DNA from: Brachionus manjavacas
Taxonomy: Eukaryota; Rotifera; Eurotatoria; Ploima; Brachionidae
Reading direction: 5' to 3'
DNA length: 64,000 bases
Assembly: GCA_019054805.1 (NCBI GenBank)
Contig: JAHQIY010000011.1
Coordinates: 2,981,001 to 3,045,000 of the forward strand
Shown: one piece after another, positions 29,028 to 39,859 of the stretch
Layout: each line of letters begins with the position of its first letter
How positions within the stretch are numbered: the stretch's first letter is position 1
The notes under the pieces: model-generated
Told to the model about the DNA's origin: nothing
Databases searched by the model: none
What the model saw: only the letters and a program-made list of their open reading frames with translations
Program-made: the position numbers and the translations under genes

Positions 29028-30752
29028 TTAATTATTTGATGATTCAGGAAAAAAAGAAGAAATAGTAAGGTAGCAATTACACAATGGAGTTGGGTACTCG
29101 ATGTATCTTGATTCGAAACCTCTGTTATATTCTTCCACCAGTCTAACAGTTAATGGAACAGAATGGCTCAGTCCTGCCCTAACATATCTCTCACTCAACT
29201 CAAAAAGTCGATTTGAGACTGTTAGTAGTTTAAGTTTATTATATGCCTCATTATGTAATATGTTGGAGGGAGTATCATATCTTAGTTTTAGTATAGAACG
29301 AACTGCTGAATTTTGGATTACTTCTAACCTTTTGATATTAGTTTCTGAAAGAGAGTTAAGACAAGGAAAAGAATAATCTAGAATAGATCCAATCAAAGAC
29401 TTATAAAGGTTTCCTAAAGTGTTTAAGGCAAGGCCCCGTTTTTTATTCGACAAGATTTTTATTAAATTTAGCCTTGAATTGCAACGTTCTTTAATTTCTT
29501 CTATCATTGAAGAAAAGGTAAATTTAGAATCAAATCTAATACCTAGGAACTTTATTTCTTTTAAGTTTTCGATTCTATTCCCATAAATCCTTAAATTAAA
29601 CACAGAACTTACTTTATTATTTTTAGTAAAAATCATTGAGCAAGACTTTTCAACCGAAATCTTCATTTTCCACTTGAAAAGCCACTTTTCTAATTCAACT
29701 AAGTACTTATTCATCTTACTTTCTATATTTCCATTTTTTTTATAAATGAAAAAAGTGACAAGATCGTCTGCAAAGAGAAGTGAATATTCTTTATTAGATT
29801 TATTTCTTTTAGGAATATCATTAATAAATATACTAAATAATAAAGGACTAATAACTGATCCTTGAGGAACGCCAGCAGATATTTTGAATTCATCACTAAT
29901 GTGATCATTTATATTTACTTTAAATGTTCTACAGTTAAGAAATGATTTAATCCAATAAATTAAGTAGGCAGGTATATTTATCTTTATCAGCTTGTAAATT
30001 ATACCTTCATGCCAGACTTTGTCGAAAGCTTTAGAAATGTCAAAAAATAAGCAACATACTTTTTTCTTTCTATTAAAAGATTCGACAACTTTTTGGATAA
30101 GGAAAACTAAATTATCTGCGGTTCTTCGATGTTTCCTAAAACCAGATTGTTCCTGAATTAGCCAAGAATTTTTTTCCAAGAAATCATATAACCTTGAAAA
30201 TATAATACGTTCAAGCAGTTTACCCAGACAGCTTGTAATGCTTATTGGTCGATAATTAGATGGGTCTTGTGTAGGTGAAGATTTCTTAGGTATCATTGTG
30301 ATATTGGCACTTTTCCAAGCTTTAGGAACTGTACCTTCTTGGAGACTAAGATTGAAGAGATCTATTATTTCTTTTAACAAATTTAAAGGGAGGTTTTTTA
30401 ACATTAAATTGTGGATAAGGTCAGGTCCGCAAGCTGCTTCTCCTTTTAGCCTTTTTAATGCTATAATCATTTCATTAAGGCTAATCGGTTCGTTGAATAT
30501 TGGCTGACTATTATTCTTAAAGTATTTTAAATTAAAATGAGTTATTTCTGTATCTTTTTCAGTGTTTTCGAGGTCAGAATTAAGACTGAATGTTGAGGAT
30601 AATATTTTTCCAAATAATTTCCCTTTTTCCTCATCTGTTTTGAAATCTTGGTTGTTCAGAGTTAAAGTTGGGATTAAATTTGATCCTTTTTTTGATCTAA
30701 ACTTATTTATTTTTTTCCAGAATGGCCTACTTGATAGGGGGTTTTTACCCAT
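29028..30752 (-). CDS. LINE A reverse transcriptase (574 codons open)
   Basis: The open frame begins MGKNPLSSRPFWKKINKF. Reverse transcriptase boxes follow: AACGPDLIHNLMLKNLP, NYRPISITSCLGKLLERII, LFFDISKAFDKVWH, SAGVPQGSVISPLLF and the active site YSLLFADDLVTFF. The C-terminus holds LKEIKFLGIRFDSKF, LGNLYKSLIGSILDYSF and a final NCYLTISSFFPE. There is no RNase H domain. By its motifs it is Jockey-group-like rather than CR1. Open reading through the whole domain suggests a relatively young copy apart from its upstream frameshifts. Confidence 0.9.
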   Translation of the reverse strand: MGKNPLSSRPFWKKINKFRSKKGSNLIPTLTLNNQDFKTDEEKGKLFGKILSSTFSLNSDLENTEKDTEITHFNLKYFKNNSQPIFNEPISLNEMIIALKRLKGEAACGPDLIHNLMLKNLPLNLLKEIIDLFNLSLQEGTVPKAWKSANITMIPKKSSPTQDPSNYRPISITSCLGKLLERIIFSRLYDFLEKNSWLIQEQSGFRKHRRTADNLVFLIQKVVESFNRKKKVCCLFFDISKAFDKVWHEGIIYKLIKINIPAYLIYWIKSFLNCRTFKVNINDHISDEFKISAGVPQGSVISPLLFSIFINDIPKRNKSNKEYSLLFADDLVTFFIYKKNGNIESKMNKYLVELEKWLFKWKMKISVEKSCSMIFTKNNKVSSVFNLRIYGNRIENLKEIKFLGIRFDSKFTFSSMIEEIKERCNSRLNLIKILSNKKRGLALNTLGNLYKSLIGSILDYSFPCLNSLSETNIKRLEVIQNSAVRSILKLRYDTPSNILHNEAYNKLKLLTVSNRLFELSERYVRAGLSHSVPLTVRLVEEYNRGFESRYIEYPTPLCNCYLTISSFFPESSNN

Positions 30753-31838
30753 CTTTTTGATAAAATCAAACCAATTTTGATTCCAAAATTTTTCAGGCTA
30801 ATTTTAATTTCCAATGTTAAATGATTATATCTTTGTTTTGTCATTTGACAGCGAGTTTTTTGAAAATATCTTCTTATTTTCCTACGTTCTTTAATCAAAT
30901 CTACAATAAAAGGAGGTAGACTGCTCTTGAAAACTTTTTGAGACTGAAATGGTATACTTTTTTGTGCAGCTGATAATATTTTTTGGGTAATTGTTTCGTT
31001 TTGTTCGTCAATCGTCCCTGCAGAAGCCACTAAGAAATGTCTTGGGACATTTAAAACTTCACGAAATAAATGCCAATTTGCTTTCTTATAATTAAATTTC
31101 TTTGATAGAGATTTCACAGTAATTATGTAATCGAAAGCTATGGAAGTTTCGATTGGAAAATGGTCACTTATCATATCCTGATTACTGAGAACTCGAAACT
31201 CATTTATTTTATTTGTTACTGAGGATGAGACTAAAAACAAATCAAGAATTTCAAAATATTCTCTATTTAAGATATTAAAAGTAGGGGTTTTATCATTGAT
31301 TACAGAAAAATCTAATTCATTAATTATCTTTTCTAAAACAATTCCATTTTGATTTTCTCCTAGACAGCCTAGTTGTTTTGTCCGAGCGTTAAGATCACCA
31401 CCAAGAATATAGTTTTTACATTTCCTATTTATTTTTTCAAAAAGATCAAAATTAAGAAGTACATTAGGTGGGTTATATAGGCTAAACACATAAAATTGAT
31501 CGTTTTTTCCATAATTTAGCTTAATTGAGAGAATTTCTGAAGAAAACTCGTCAAATGAAAAGTCTTGAATAAATTCTATGCCTTCCTTAACTAAAATAGC
31601 TACTCCTCCTCCATATTTATTTCGTGGCTTAGTAATTGAAATGTAATTTTTAAAATCAAAATAAATATTAGATTCACTTAAATCAATTTTTATTTCGTTA
31701 AGTAATACTATGTCAGGACTTTTCTGAGCCAAAAAGTTTCTAACAGTTGAACCTAACTAGGAGATGAGCACAATTCCAATGTATAATTACTAACCTTTTT
31801 TGAAGATTGTTTTTTTTTTTACAATTAGAAATATTCAT
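30707..31838 (-). pseudogene. LINE A ORF2 endonuclease part
   Basis: The start ATG is at 31838. After HWNC, a typical first strand of LINE endonucleases, a frameshift near 31755 moves the frame to the long ORF from 31732. That ORF has SPDIVLLNEIKIDLSE (catalytic Glu), NKYGGGVAILVKEG, ILGGDLNARTKQLG (Asp-Asn pair) and DHFPIETSI (terminal Asp-His), the complete set for an EEP endonuclease. A second indel near 30795 shifts the frame before the reverse transcriptase. The homologous junction in the 35.8 kb copy reads straight through, which identifies the position of the indel. Confidence 0.85.
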
Positions 31839-32010
31839 TCTGAATTTTCTTCAAACTTGTAAGGACTAGCTGGTTGTTGAGTAACTGCGTATGTTTTCAT
31901 TGAGCATTTGCTTTCTGGATTTGTACTTTGTACTGCATGGTCTTTCGTCGAAATTGTCATTTCTGACTCAAAAGTATCGTCGTCTTCATCTGCTGAACTG
32001 TTTGTTATTG
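31835..32010 (-). pseudogene. LINE A ORF1 C-terminal fragment
   Basis: About 57 codons of an acidic, low-complexity end (SSADEDDDTFESEMTISTK then KTYAVTQQPASPYKFEENSE). No zinc knuckle or RRM is visible because the N-terminus is lost. The stop TGA overlaps the ORF2 ATG as ATGA. Confidence 0.55.
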
Positions 32011-32017
32011 CTATTTA

Positions 32018-32830
32018 TTCTCACTCAAATGTCAATTTAAAAAAAAAACAGAAATCCATCAAAAAATAAAAATAAAAAGAAGTTTATCAATCATAATTCC
32101 GATTGAAGCCCTTTACACTAACTTTACCCTTGCCTTTACTTCTAATTGATGTCCCATATATTTGATTTTCTATATAATAAATTGATGCTTTACTCTAAAA
32201 GCTATTCAAGCAATAACAAGTCAAAAGTCAAAGTCTATCAAAATCATTGAATCCAATACTCAGTTATACGATTTCATCAGCTTCATTCTTATCGATAACT
32301 TAAAAGATTTTATTAGTTCAGTTATCGACAAAAAGCAATTAATCGATGAAGTAAATATTATCGTAGATCCAAAAGCAATATCGGCACATATTAAATACTG
32401 GGTTTATTTGCACAAATGGTATTATAAAAGATCAAATAATAGAGTTTTTTACATCTGATGGATTTATTATGTTAGAAAATGTATTAGGCCATTTTTTGAA
32501 GTCTTTGAAATCTTGTAAAATTTACAATCTTTCTTGTGAAAATAAATGGATTACATGCGGTGATTGTAAAAATGATTTCCACTTAAAATGTGTTAATAGA
32601 ACTTATATTCCTATTAAGAAAGTCTGGAAATGTAACAATTGTTCTAAATAATTAATCTCTTAATAATGTGTTAATCCTTTTTTTTATTTTTATTTTTTTT
32701 TTTTTCTTGAGTATAAATAAATAAATTTTTTTACAAAAGTCAAAGTTATCTTGAGTTATCATTTTTTTAGTTATTCTCAGATAACTTGAGTGAGAATAAA
32801 CGTTTTCTTATTTTTTAAAGACCATTTAAT
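32018..32830. repeat. GAGTGAGAATAAAC motif copies right of the LINE A copy
   Basis: TATTCTCACTCAAATG at about 32018 and CTTGAGTGAGAATAAACG at about 32781 repeat, in opposite orientation, the motif found left of the LINE at 28737 and 28771. This suggests that a motif-repeat element was the LINE insertion target. Confidence 0.45.
32200..32651 (+). pseudogene. Broken coding segment ending in a Cys-rich zinc-binding motif
   Basis: Two open pieces abut. About 32200-32410 encodes KIIESNTQLYDFISFILIDN, then AISAHIKYWVYLH; after a frameshift near 32415, NGIIKDQIIEFFTSDGF continues to a stop at 32651. The end has W-x-TCGDCKNDFHLKC, then VWKCNNCSK, the spacing of the second half of a PHD or RING-like finger (C-x2-C, H-x2-C, C-x2-C). 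No start codon or upstream exon was found. It may be a decayed host gene or part of a transposon. I do not recognise the family. Confidence 0.45.
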
Positions 32831-32839
32831 TTATCAAGC

Positions 32840-34920
32840 AAAGTTTAATAAATTTTTAATTTTGATTTTTTTTTTCAATTTGGAAAAGAGGGCTAAGAAA
32901 AACAAAAAAAAATCGAATAGAGAGAAATATATAAAATCCTGAAATAGTATGAATAATAGTATGTATATTTTTAGGATTTTGTAGTTTTTTCATAAATATT
33001 AAAAGTAATTCCAAATGACTAAACAAAATAAAGTGTTCTTAAATTTTTAATTTCAAAAAAATTGTTCTTTTATTTAAACTTTTTAATTTTTTTAATCTTG
33101 AAATATGTTAATAGCAATAATGTTAATTTTAATTTTAAAAAAATGATTTAAGTCAATTATTTTAGACGAAATAATTTTGGATCATCATTAGGAAAAGTAT
33201 ACAAAGTAAAGAAAGTACAGAAAGATTTTTAATTTAAGATTAAGAAGCAGAGCTTTATATATGTGAGTAACGAGCCGTTAAACTTCTATTAAAATATTCA
33301 AGAAAAGAAGTTTCAAGTAGTGTATGATTAAAGAACAATTGCAAGTGGTAAAAGATTTACAACAACTGCAACTGTCAAATTAAGATTCATAATTGCAATT
33401 ATGTAAAGTTTATTTTGTTAATAAACCTAACAATCAATTAATAAAAAAAAGATTGATTTCTTCTTCTAATGTGAATAGTCTATTGACGAACTTGGTCAAG
33501 AATTTTTCTAAAATAGTCCAGTAATCGATTTTATATACGCAATCACGTTTGTTTAATTAGCTCGTTCCTCGCAAATAATATTCTCATTGTGTATACCTCA
33601 AAATTTTCCGACTACTGCTTTGTTAAGGAGTGTAGCTCGTCGGCATAATGAAAGGAATAGGTAATAGATTTACATTTTGACAATGTGTCATGGAATTCCT
33701 ACCTGATTAATCATCTAAATGATTCAGTCAAGCAATGTTTATAACTACATATGCTCAAAAAAAGGCTGAAAGATATCAAAATATATCCGTTAATATTTGG
33801 GACAATAAGCTTTCCAATCACAAGGATAGGAAACATGTGCCGTTAGTTGCTCTACGATTCAAAGAGAAAATTGTATCTAAAAGAAATATAAAAAAAAATT
33901 AATCAAAGATGGTATTCAATTCCCTACTGATAATCAAATTCAATACATCATTATTACAATTCTATTTAGTCGGCCAAATTCGTTTTAAAAGGTTTCTTGC
34001 AGATATAATTCAAATTCAAAAAATTTTTGACAACTAACTTGAAATGACAATATTTAATAGGTTTTTTTTTATTGTTAAAAGAAAATAGTAACTGTTTGAA
34101 TACTATTTGAAAAATAATATTTGAAGCTACTAATACTGAAAAGAAAATAAGACATTGATTTTGCTGCTGCTAAATGGACAATTAACAATGGGTTCTTTCA
34201 AATTACATACAAAAGATGCTCAAAATTCATACAAAATAGATTTAAAAAAGATTTAGAATTAGATGTTGAAAGCGAAGAACATGATGCATTTCGATTTATT
34301 GGAGTGAACCAATAGTTTATTGTCCAATTGTTCTTTTAATAAAATTACCAAATTTTAAAATAGATAAACTTAAAAATAGATTGTAATGGTCACATTAGTA
34401 CCCTTGGGTCCTCTGCTCTTTCAATGATGCCTTGTTCTTACAACGACTTCAATTCGTTTTCAACCTTTTCCCTCAAGTGAAATTGTATTCCCCAGTCACA
34501 ACCAAAATAATCGAGGAATTAGCGAAGTTCATCGAAAAATCATCAAATAACCCGCTGATTTTACGATGAGACTATAGTTCTATTTTTGTTAGATACTAAA
34601 AAAATATTTAAAAAATAGGAGGAGTCACTATTTGAACCTTGCATGAACTATGAATCTATGCTTGAGTAATATTTAGAAAGCATATATCCTTTAAAAACTC
34701 AGTCATTAATTTATCTTGACTATTATTGTAGCTTATTTCTATTAAACACGCAAGTAGTAAATTCTAATCGAGTCATTCATCGATTGTTTGTTAAGCATTC
34801 TCAATTTCTGTTAAGATCGGTTAATCAGATTAATTCAAAAATCTTAAGCCAAGCTTAAGTCACTGACTTTAAATTTTTTTCAAGTTAATCTTATTTTAAT
34901 TTGCAATTGCAATTCTAGAA
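32840..34920. other. Intergenic stretch with unrecognised short coding-like pieces
   Basis: The sequence is less AT-rich than true spacer between 33200 and 34800 and has short open pieces on the plus strand (for example IDFAAAKWTINNGFFQIT near 34158). I could not assign any of them. It probably contains old transposon sequence, possibly the remainder of the MULE next to it. Confidence 0.35.
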
Positions 34921-34923
34921 TTT

Positions 34924-35530
34924 TCATTTATCTTCCCCTTGAGCTTTAATATTTTGAAACCATAAAAATAATGAGCCGCATGTTTTACAGTTATTTTTGA
35001 GTATAGCATTATCATTGATTTCGGAAGCCATCGCACTTGTTGTTGGTCTAACACAAACACGTTTACTTACAACTTCATCGTCAATACCTAGTTCTTCATC
35101 TGAAACCAAATCTGATGGCTGATGTTGTAAGCTTTTTGCTGTCTTTTGTGGAGCTCCTTTTCTTCTTATTACTAATTGGTAGGTCCATAAAAACGTCATT
35201 GTAATTTACCAAATTGAGTCTGTAAGCTACTGCTATTGTATGTGAACATTTGTAATTTTTCAACCAGTCTACACATGTACAAGTACTATTTTTTCAGTTG
35301 TTATTGTTCATTTTAATCAAATGAATACTGAAAACATCTGTTATCATCTCATCAAATTATTTCCATGGTTTATTTTGTAATCGTTGTAAATATTGTTTAC
35401 ATTCATCTCTTGACAGTTTACAATTTTTTTTGTCATTACCATCTCTAACCATATAATATTCACCTACATGCTGAATTGTTTTTCCCAATTTATTCCATTC
35501 AGATAGTGTTTCACTCATTTTTTCGATTTT
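34924..35530 (-). pseudogene. MULE transposase C-terminus with SWIM zinc finger
   Basis: Minus-strand frames give LSEWNKLGKTIQHVGEYYMV, LSRDECKQYLQRLQNKPW, then CTCVDWLKNYKCSHTIAVA, which has the CxC...CxH spacing of the SWIM finger at the end of Mutator-like transposases. In a shifted frame (34924-35199) there follows RRKGAPQKTAKSLQHQPSD, the basic linker usual after that finger. At least one stop and one frameshift are present. No catalytic domain remains. Confidence 0.75.
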
Positions 35531-35599
35531 CTGATAATATTTTTTTCAAAAAATTTATCATTAAATAGAAAAAAACTTATCGGTAATTATCAATTAATA

Positions 35600-35759
35600 A
35601 TTAACTTAATTTGTGGCACTTTTAATGAATATATTGTCATTTTATTAAAATTGTGTCAAAAGTACCATAATAGTTGCGATTTAATTAAATTAGTGGAAAA
35701 AGTATTAAATGTGTGAAAAATTATTAAAATTGTGGATGTTTTATTTAAATTGTGGTATT
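35600..35759. repeat. TTAAA-TTGTGG motif island at the LINE A insertion site
   Basis: Variants of TTAAATTGTGG or TTAAAATTGTG recur about six to eight times in 160 bp, ending at the point where the LINE A copy begins. The last copy contains TTGTGGTATT, which recurs after the LINE tail and is the candidate target-site duplication. Confidence 0.6.
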
Positions 35760-38076
35760 TTTTAATTTCTATGGGCTATCAATTAGAAAATAAATCAGCA
35801 GCTAAAAGGCTTAACTATAAGAAAGCAAACTGGCAATTATTCAGCGAGATTTTAAATTCTCAAATAGTGAATGTCACAGAAAGTTCCCTCACAATAGATC
35901 AACTAAATGATAAAATAACAGAAAAAATTATTTCTGCTTCACATAAAAGCATTCCATATCTTTCTCAGAAAATCTACAAAACGAGTCTTCCGCCAAACAT
36001 TGTTAATTTGATAAAAGAACGTAGGAAAGTAAGAAGAAATTACCAGAAAACTCGCTGTCAAAAGCTCAAGCAAAAATTTAATCAACTTACATCTGAGTTA
36101 AAGGCCTCTTTAAAAAAATTCTGGAATCAAAATTGGTTTGATTTTATTGAGAAGATGGGAAAAAACCCACTGACAAGTAGACCTTTTTGGAAAAAAATAA
36201 ATAAATTTAGAACAAAAAAAGGATCAAATTTAATTCCTAAATTGATTTTAAATGAAAGGGAATTCAAAACTAATGAAGAAAAGGGAAAATGCTTTGGAGA
36301 ACTCTTATCGTCAATATTTAGTCCTAATTCTGATTTAATTGATACTGAGAAAGATATCGAAATTCTAAATTCTAACTCTGTTTTCTTTAGGAATTATAAC
36401 CAGTCTAATTTTAATGATCCAATATGTTTAAATGAATTAATTATGGCTTTAAAGAGATTAAAAAATGAAGCGGCATCAGGACCTGACCAAATTCATAATT
36501 TAATGTTAAAAAACTTACCTAGAAATTCATTAATAGAAATCATAGAACTTTTTAATTTAACTCTTCGAGAAGGTAGAGTCCCGAAAGCGTGGAAAACATC
36601 TTACATTACTATGATTCAAAAAAAGGCCTCTAGTTTACACGATCCTTTAAATTATAGACCAATTAGTATAACGAGTTGTTTAGGAAAGCTACTGGAACGC
36701 ATAGTATATTCAAGATTATACAATTTTTTAGAGCAAAATTCACTCCTTATCCAGGAGCAATCTGGATTTAGGAAACACCGGCGAACAGCAGATAATCTTT
36801 TCTTCTTAATTCAAAAAATTGTGGAATCATTTAATAGAAAAAAGAGTTTGCGGCCTTTTTTTGATATTTCTAAAGCCTTTGATAGGGTTTGGCATGAAGG
36901 TTTACTTTTTAAATTGATTAAAATAAATCCACCTCATTACTTGACTAACTGGATAAAATCCTTTTTAGACTCTAGGACATTTAAGGTAAATGTGAATGAC
37001 CATTTGAGCGAAGAATATCAAATAACTGCAGGTGTTCCTCAAGGCTCAGTAATTAGTCCTCTTTTATTTAGTATATACATTAATGACATCCCTAAAAGAA
37101 ACAAAACAAATAATGAATACTCTCTGCTTTTTGCAGATGATCTAGTTACATTCTTCATTTATAACAAAAAAGGGAACCTAGAAAATAAGATCAATAAATA
37201 CCTCAACGAATTAGAACAATGGCTTATTAAGTGGAAAATGAAGATATCGGTTGAAAAGTCGTGTTCATTAGTCTTTTCTAGGTACAAAAAAGAGAGTGAT
37301 AATCTTAACTTAAAAATTTATGGAAACAGAATAGAGAGACAAAAAGAAATCAAGTTTCTTGGTATTAAATTTGATTCTAAATTAAACTTTAATATACTGG
37401 TAGATGAAATTAAAGAGCGCTGCAATAAAAGGCTAAATATTATTAAGATATTGTCAAACAAAAAATGGGGTCTTAATCAGAACACACTAGGAAATCTATA
37501 TAAATCTTTAGTCGGATCAATTTTAGACTATTCTTTTCCTTGCTTGAATTCATTTTCAGAAAATAATATCAAAAAACTACAAGCAATTCAGAATACAGCA
37601 GTCAGATCTATTCTTAAGTTAAAATATGATACTCCCTCCAACATCGTACATCATGAGGCTTTTAATAAACTAAAATTACTAACAGTCTCGAATCGGCTTT
37701 TTGAATTGAGTGAGAGATATGTTGGGGCAGGACTGAGTCATTCTATTCCATTGGTTGTAAGACTGGTGAAGGAATACAAAGAAGGTTTCGAATCAAGATA
37801 TATTGACTACCCAACTCCATTGTGTAATTGCTACCTTACTATTTCTTCTTTTTTTCCTGAAACTTGAACTATTTAAACATGAGCCACATGTAACAATCTT
37901 TTCCAATTTTATATATTCTTAATTTTCATTTATTTAGCTTATTTACATTTTTTTAATTCATTTTTTTTTTTATCTTATTTGATTAACTTTAATTTAATTT
38001 TTATTTTATTTCATTTTTATTTTATTTTTTTAATTTTTAACTTATTCTGAAGGAGCTCTAGCTCGGTACAGAAAAC

Positions 38077-38109
<33 letters not shown>

Positions 38110-38117
38110 TACTATTT
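35760..38117 (+). mobile_element. LINE A copy, 5'-truncated, open reverse transcriptase
   Basis: The element begins inside the end of the endonuclease domain, carries an uninterrupted ORF to 37867, then a 3' UTR, hairpin GGAGCTCTAGCTCGGTACAG at about 38051-38070 and an (AAAT)n tail at about 38079-38105. A 10-bp direct repeat TTGTGGTATT at 35750-35759 and 38118-38127 flanks it. Confidence 0.88.
35771..37867 (+). CDS. LINE A ORF2, reverse transcriptase portion (open, truncated start)
   Basis: The first ATG in the LINE part is at 35771; upstream codons in the open frame come from the target sequence. The protein includes the endonuclease-RT linker (LNYKKANWQLFSEIL, LIKERRKVRRNYQKTRC), reverse transcriptase boxes (AASGPDQIHNLMLKNLP, PFFDISKAFDRVWH, TAGVPQGSVISPLLF, LLFADDLVTFF) and the C-terminal NCYLTISSFFPET. 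Without its endonuclease it could not mobilise by itself. It is the least damaged reverse transcriptase of this family here and shows where the 28.8 kb copy is frame-shifted. Confidence 0.88.
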   Translation: MGYQLENKSAAKRLNYKKANWQLFSEILNSQIVNVTESSLTIDQLNDKITEKIISASHKSIPYLSQKIYKTSLPPNIVNLIKERRKVRRNYQKTRCQKLKQKFNQLTSELKASLKKFWNQNWFDFIEKMGKNPLTSRPFWKKINKFRTKKGSNLIPKLILNEREFKTNEEKGKCFGELLSSIFSPNSDLIDTEKDIEILNSNSVFFRNYNQSNFNDPICLNELIMALKRLKNEAASGPDQIHNLMLKNLPRNSLIEIIELFNLTLREGRVPKAWKTSYITMIQKKASSLHDPLNYRPISITSCLGKLLERIVYSRLYNFLEQNSLLIQEQSGFRKHRRTADNLFFLIQKIVESFNRKKSLRPFFDISKAFDRVWHEGLLFKLIKINPPHYLTNWIKSFLDSRTFKVNVNDHLSEEYQITAGVPQGSVISPLLFSIYINDIPKRNKTNNEYSLLFADDLVTFFIYNKKGNLENKINKYLNELEQWLIKWKMKISVEKSCSLVFSRYKKESDNLNLKIYGNRIERQKEIKFLGIKFDSKLNFNILVDEIKERCNKRLNIIKILSNKKWGLNQNTLGNLYKSLVGSILDYSFPCLNSFSENNIKKLQAIQNTAVRSILKLKYDTPSNIVHHEAFNKLKLLTVSNRLFELSERYVGAGLSHSIPLVVRLVKEYKEGFESRYIDYPTPLCNCYLTISSFFPET

Positions 38118-38127
38118 TTGTGGTATT

Positions 38128-38868
38128 AGTTTATTTCGGTCCCTTTCCCTTCCTGTCGATCAAAAATTCACGATTATTTAAGTCAAGTGAAAAATTGGCT
38201 TTAGTGACTTCGACTTAAACTTGTGACTTAAAAACAAGCCTGACCAAAAAATCATCATCATTTAAAAAAAATATCTTTTTATCTTTTTTAATAACCATCT
38301 TTTTTTCTGACAAATTAGACTTTGCTCAATTAACTAATTTAATTAATTAATAATTTTTTTTTTAAAGATTAACCTAAATTAATAGAGAAATAGATTTCGG
38401 AAAAAACGAGTTATGGACCTATTCATATATACGAATCGAATACTTGGACTATTGAAGTCAACGACTAGCTCTGGTCTAGTTTAGACAAATTCAACAACTC
38501 AAGTTAACCGTGGTCAAAAAAGCAAAATCACACGACTAGCGATGCCGACTTTAATTAGTAGTACAATACGGCAAAGAGAACTTTAAAATTATTGTTATAT
38601 GATGAGAAACCATAAACTACAATTTTTTAACAGTTTTTGTTAAAAATATTAGTTATTAAATTTTTTTTCTTAATTTAAATGAAAATTGTAAATTTATTTT
38701 ACAAAGTTTAATTAAATTAATTTTTGTTTTTTATGAGAATAAATTTTTTTAATAGTTAATTTTGAATTTTTTTAAACAGGCTTGAGTATTTTATTTTTTT
38801 TCAAAAATATTCTATAAATTAAATTAAAATAAATAAATATCAATTGATAAATTACATTTAAATTTATT
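38128..38868. other. Intergenic stretch with AAGTC-type motifs, no gene seen
   Basis: At 38178-38245 the motifs AAGTCAAGTG, GACTTCGACTTAAACTTGTG and GACTTAAAAACAAG occur together, like other motif islands here. The rest is AT-rich or unrecognised. Confidence 0.4.
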
Positions 38869-39790
38869 TTAACTCGATGAAAAAATATTTATTGAAATAT
38901 ATGAAAAACCGATGAAATTTTTATTTTTCATCAATGTAACATAGTGAATCCGCTCACTCCTCGTCGATGATAACTCGATGAATTTTTTTTTCATTGATGC
39001 AACATCAAATTTTAATTGACTGGGTCTATAATGAAATTGTTTGGTAGACTTAACACCGTCTTTTACATGAAATTTGAGCTGATAGTCCTTCAGTTTGCCA
39101 ATTCCTTGACTAAAGAGATTTTTATACTGGCTTTTAAGTTTCTCATATGTATCCAGCTGATTTACAAAACTAATCAGTGCAAGCTCAGTTGCTGATTCAA
39201 AGCTCATCAAACAATCCGCTGGGTTTTCGACAACGACAAATTTCGCATTCTTACATGTTTCACGAAATCCAATCTCAGCCTCAAATTCGCCAACCATTGG
39301 CAGTGGTACACTTGACTTGTAAGGGTAAACTTTTCTCTTGCAAGGGCGCAGATTTAACAAGCTCTTTATCCTTTTAAAGCACCTCTCATCAAAAATGTTC
39401 ACGGTTGTTCCAGTATCCACTAAAAATTTAGTGCTCTTTCCACATAGTTCTGCACTTATAAATGGTAATTTGCTTGATGATCCAATTGAAAACGCAAAGT
39501 CAGATTCTTCAATGCTCTCGTGATCAACTGCATTCACCTTACTAACATAAATTTTCTTCTCCACCTGAGCTTGCCGACATCTCTTCTCAAAATGTCCATT
39601 CTGTCCGCATCTGTTACACTTTTTGTTTTTAGCGGCACATTCTCCCATGTTGTGGATATTGCAAACCACAGTTGTAACATTTCTTATAACCCAAATTCCC
39701 AAATTTAACTCTTTTCTCCCCTTTAACTTGATTCACTAAAATGGAAGAGTCAAAACTTTTAGTGGTGTCTTTCAACTGGTTGCTCACGAC
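38869..39790 (-). pseudogene. Ty3/gypsy-type gag zinc knuckles and aspartic protease fragment
   Basis: The main open frame (39702-38869) has a zinc knuckle CNRCGQNGHFEKRC, then an aspartic protease with FLVDTGTTVNIF as its active-site DTG and PLPMVGEFEAEIGF downstream. In another frame just upstream lies KKCYNCGLQYP, the first half of a preceding knuckle, so a frameshift occurs near 39665. The reverse transcriptase expected next is absent; after about 39010 the sequence becomes a short CGATGA-containing repeat. No LTRs were found. It is a dead fragment of a metazoan Ty3/gypsy retrotransposon. Confidence 0.8.
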
Positions 39791-39859
39791 TTCACATGTC
39801 CGACCCGAGTCAAGTTACTCATTCAATTTCAAGTCATTATTCGATTCTAATATTTTTGA

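Larger units (their letters stand above)
28814..32012 (-). mobile_element. LINE A copy, nearly full ORF2 and end of ORF1
   Basis: On the minus strand the order is: ORF1 C-terminus (about 32010-31835), ORF2 beginning at ATG 31838, endonuclease (to 30707), reverse transcriptase (30752-29028), 3' UTR, hairpin GGAGCTCTAGCTCGGTACAG and AAAT tail (about 28814). Frameshifts lie near 31755 and near 30795. The 5' end is cut within ORF1. Both flanks carry a GAGTGNGAATAAA-type motif in opposite orientation. Confidence 0.9.

Noticed and set aside
35732..35770. Start of the LINE A ORF at 35732
   Set aside because: That codon is GTG in target sequence; the first ATG within the open frame is at 35771.
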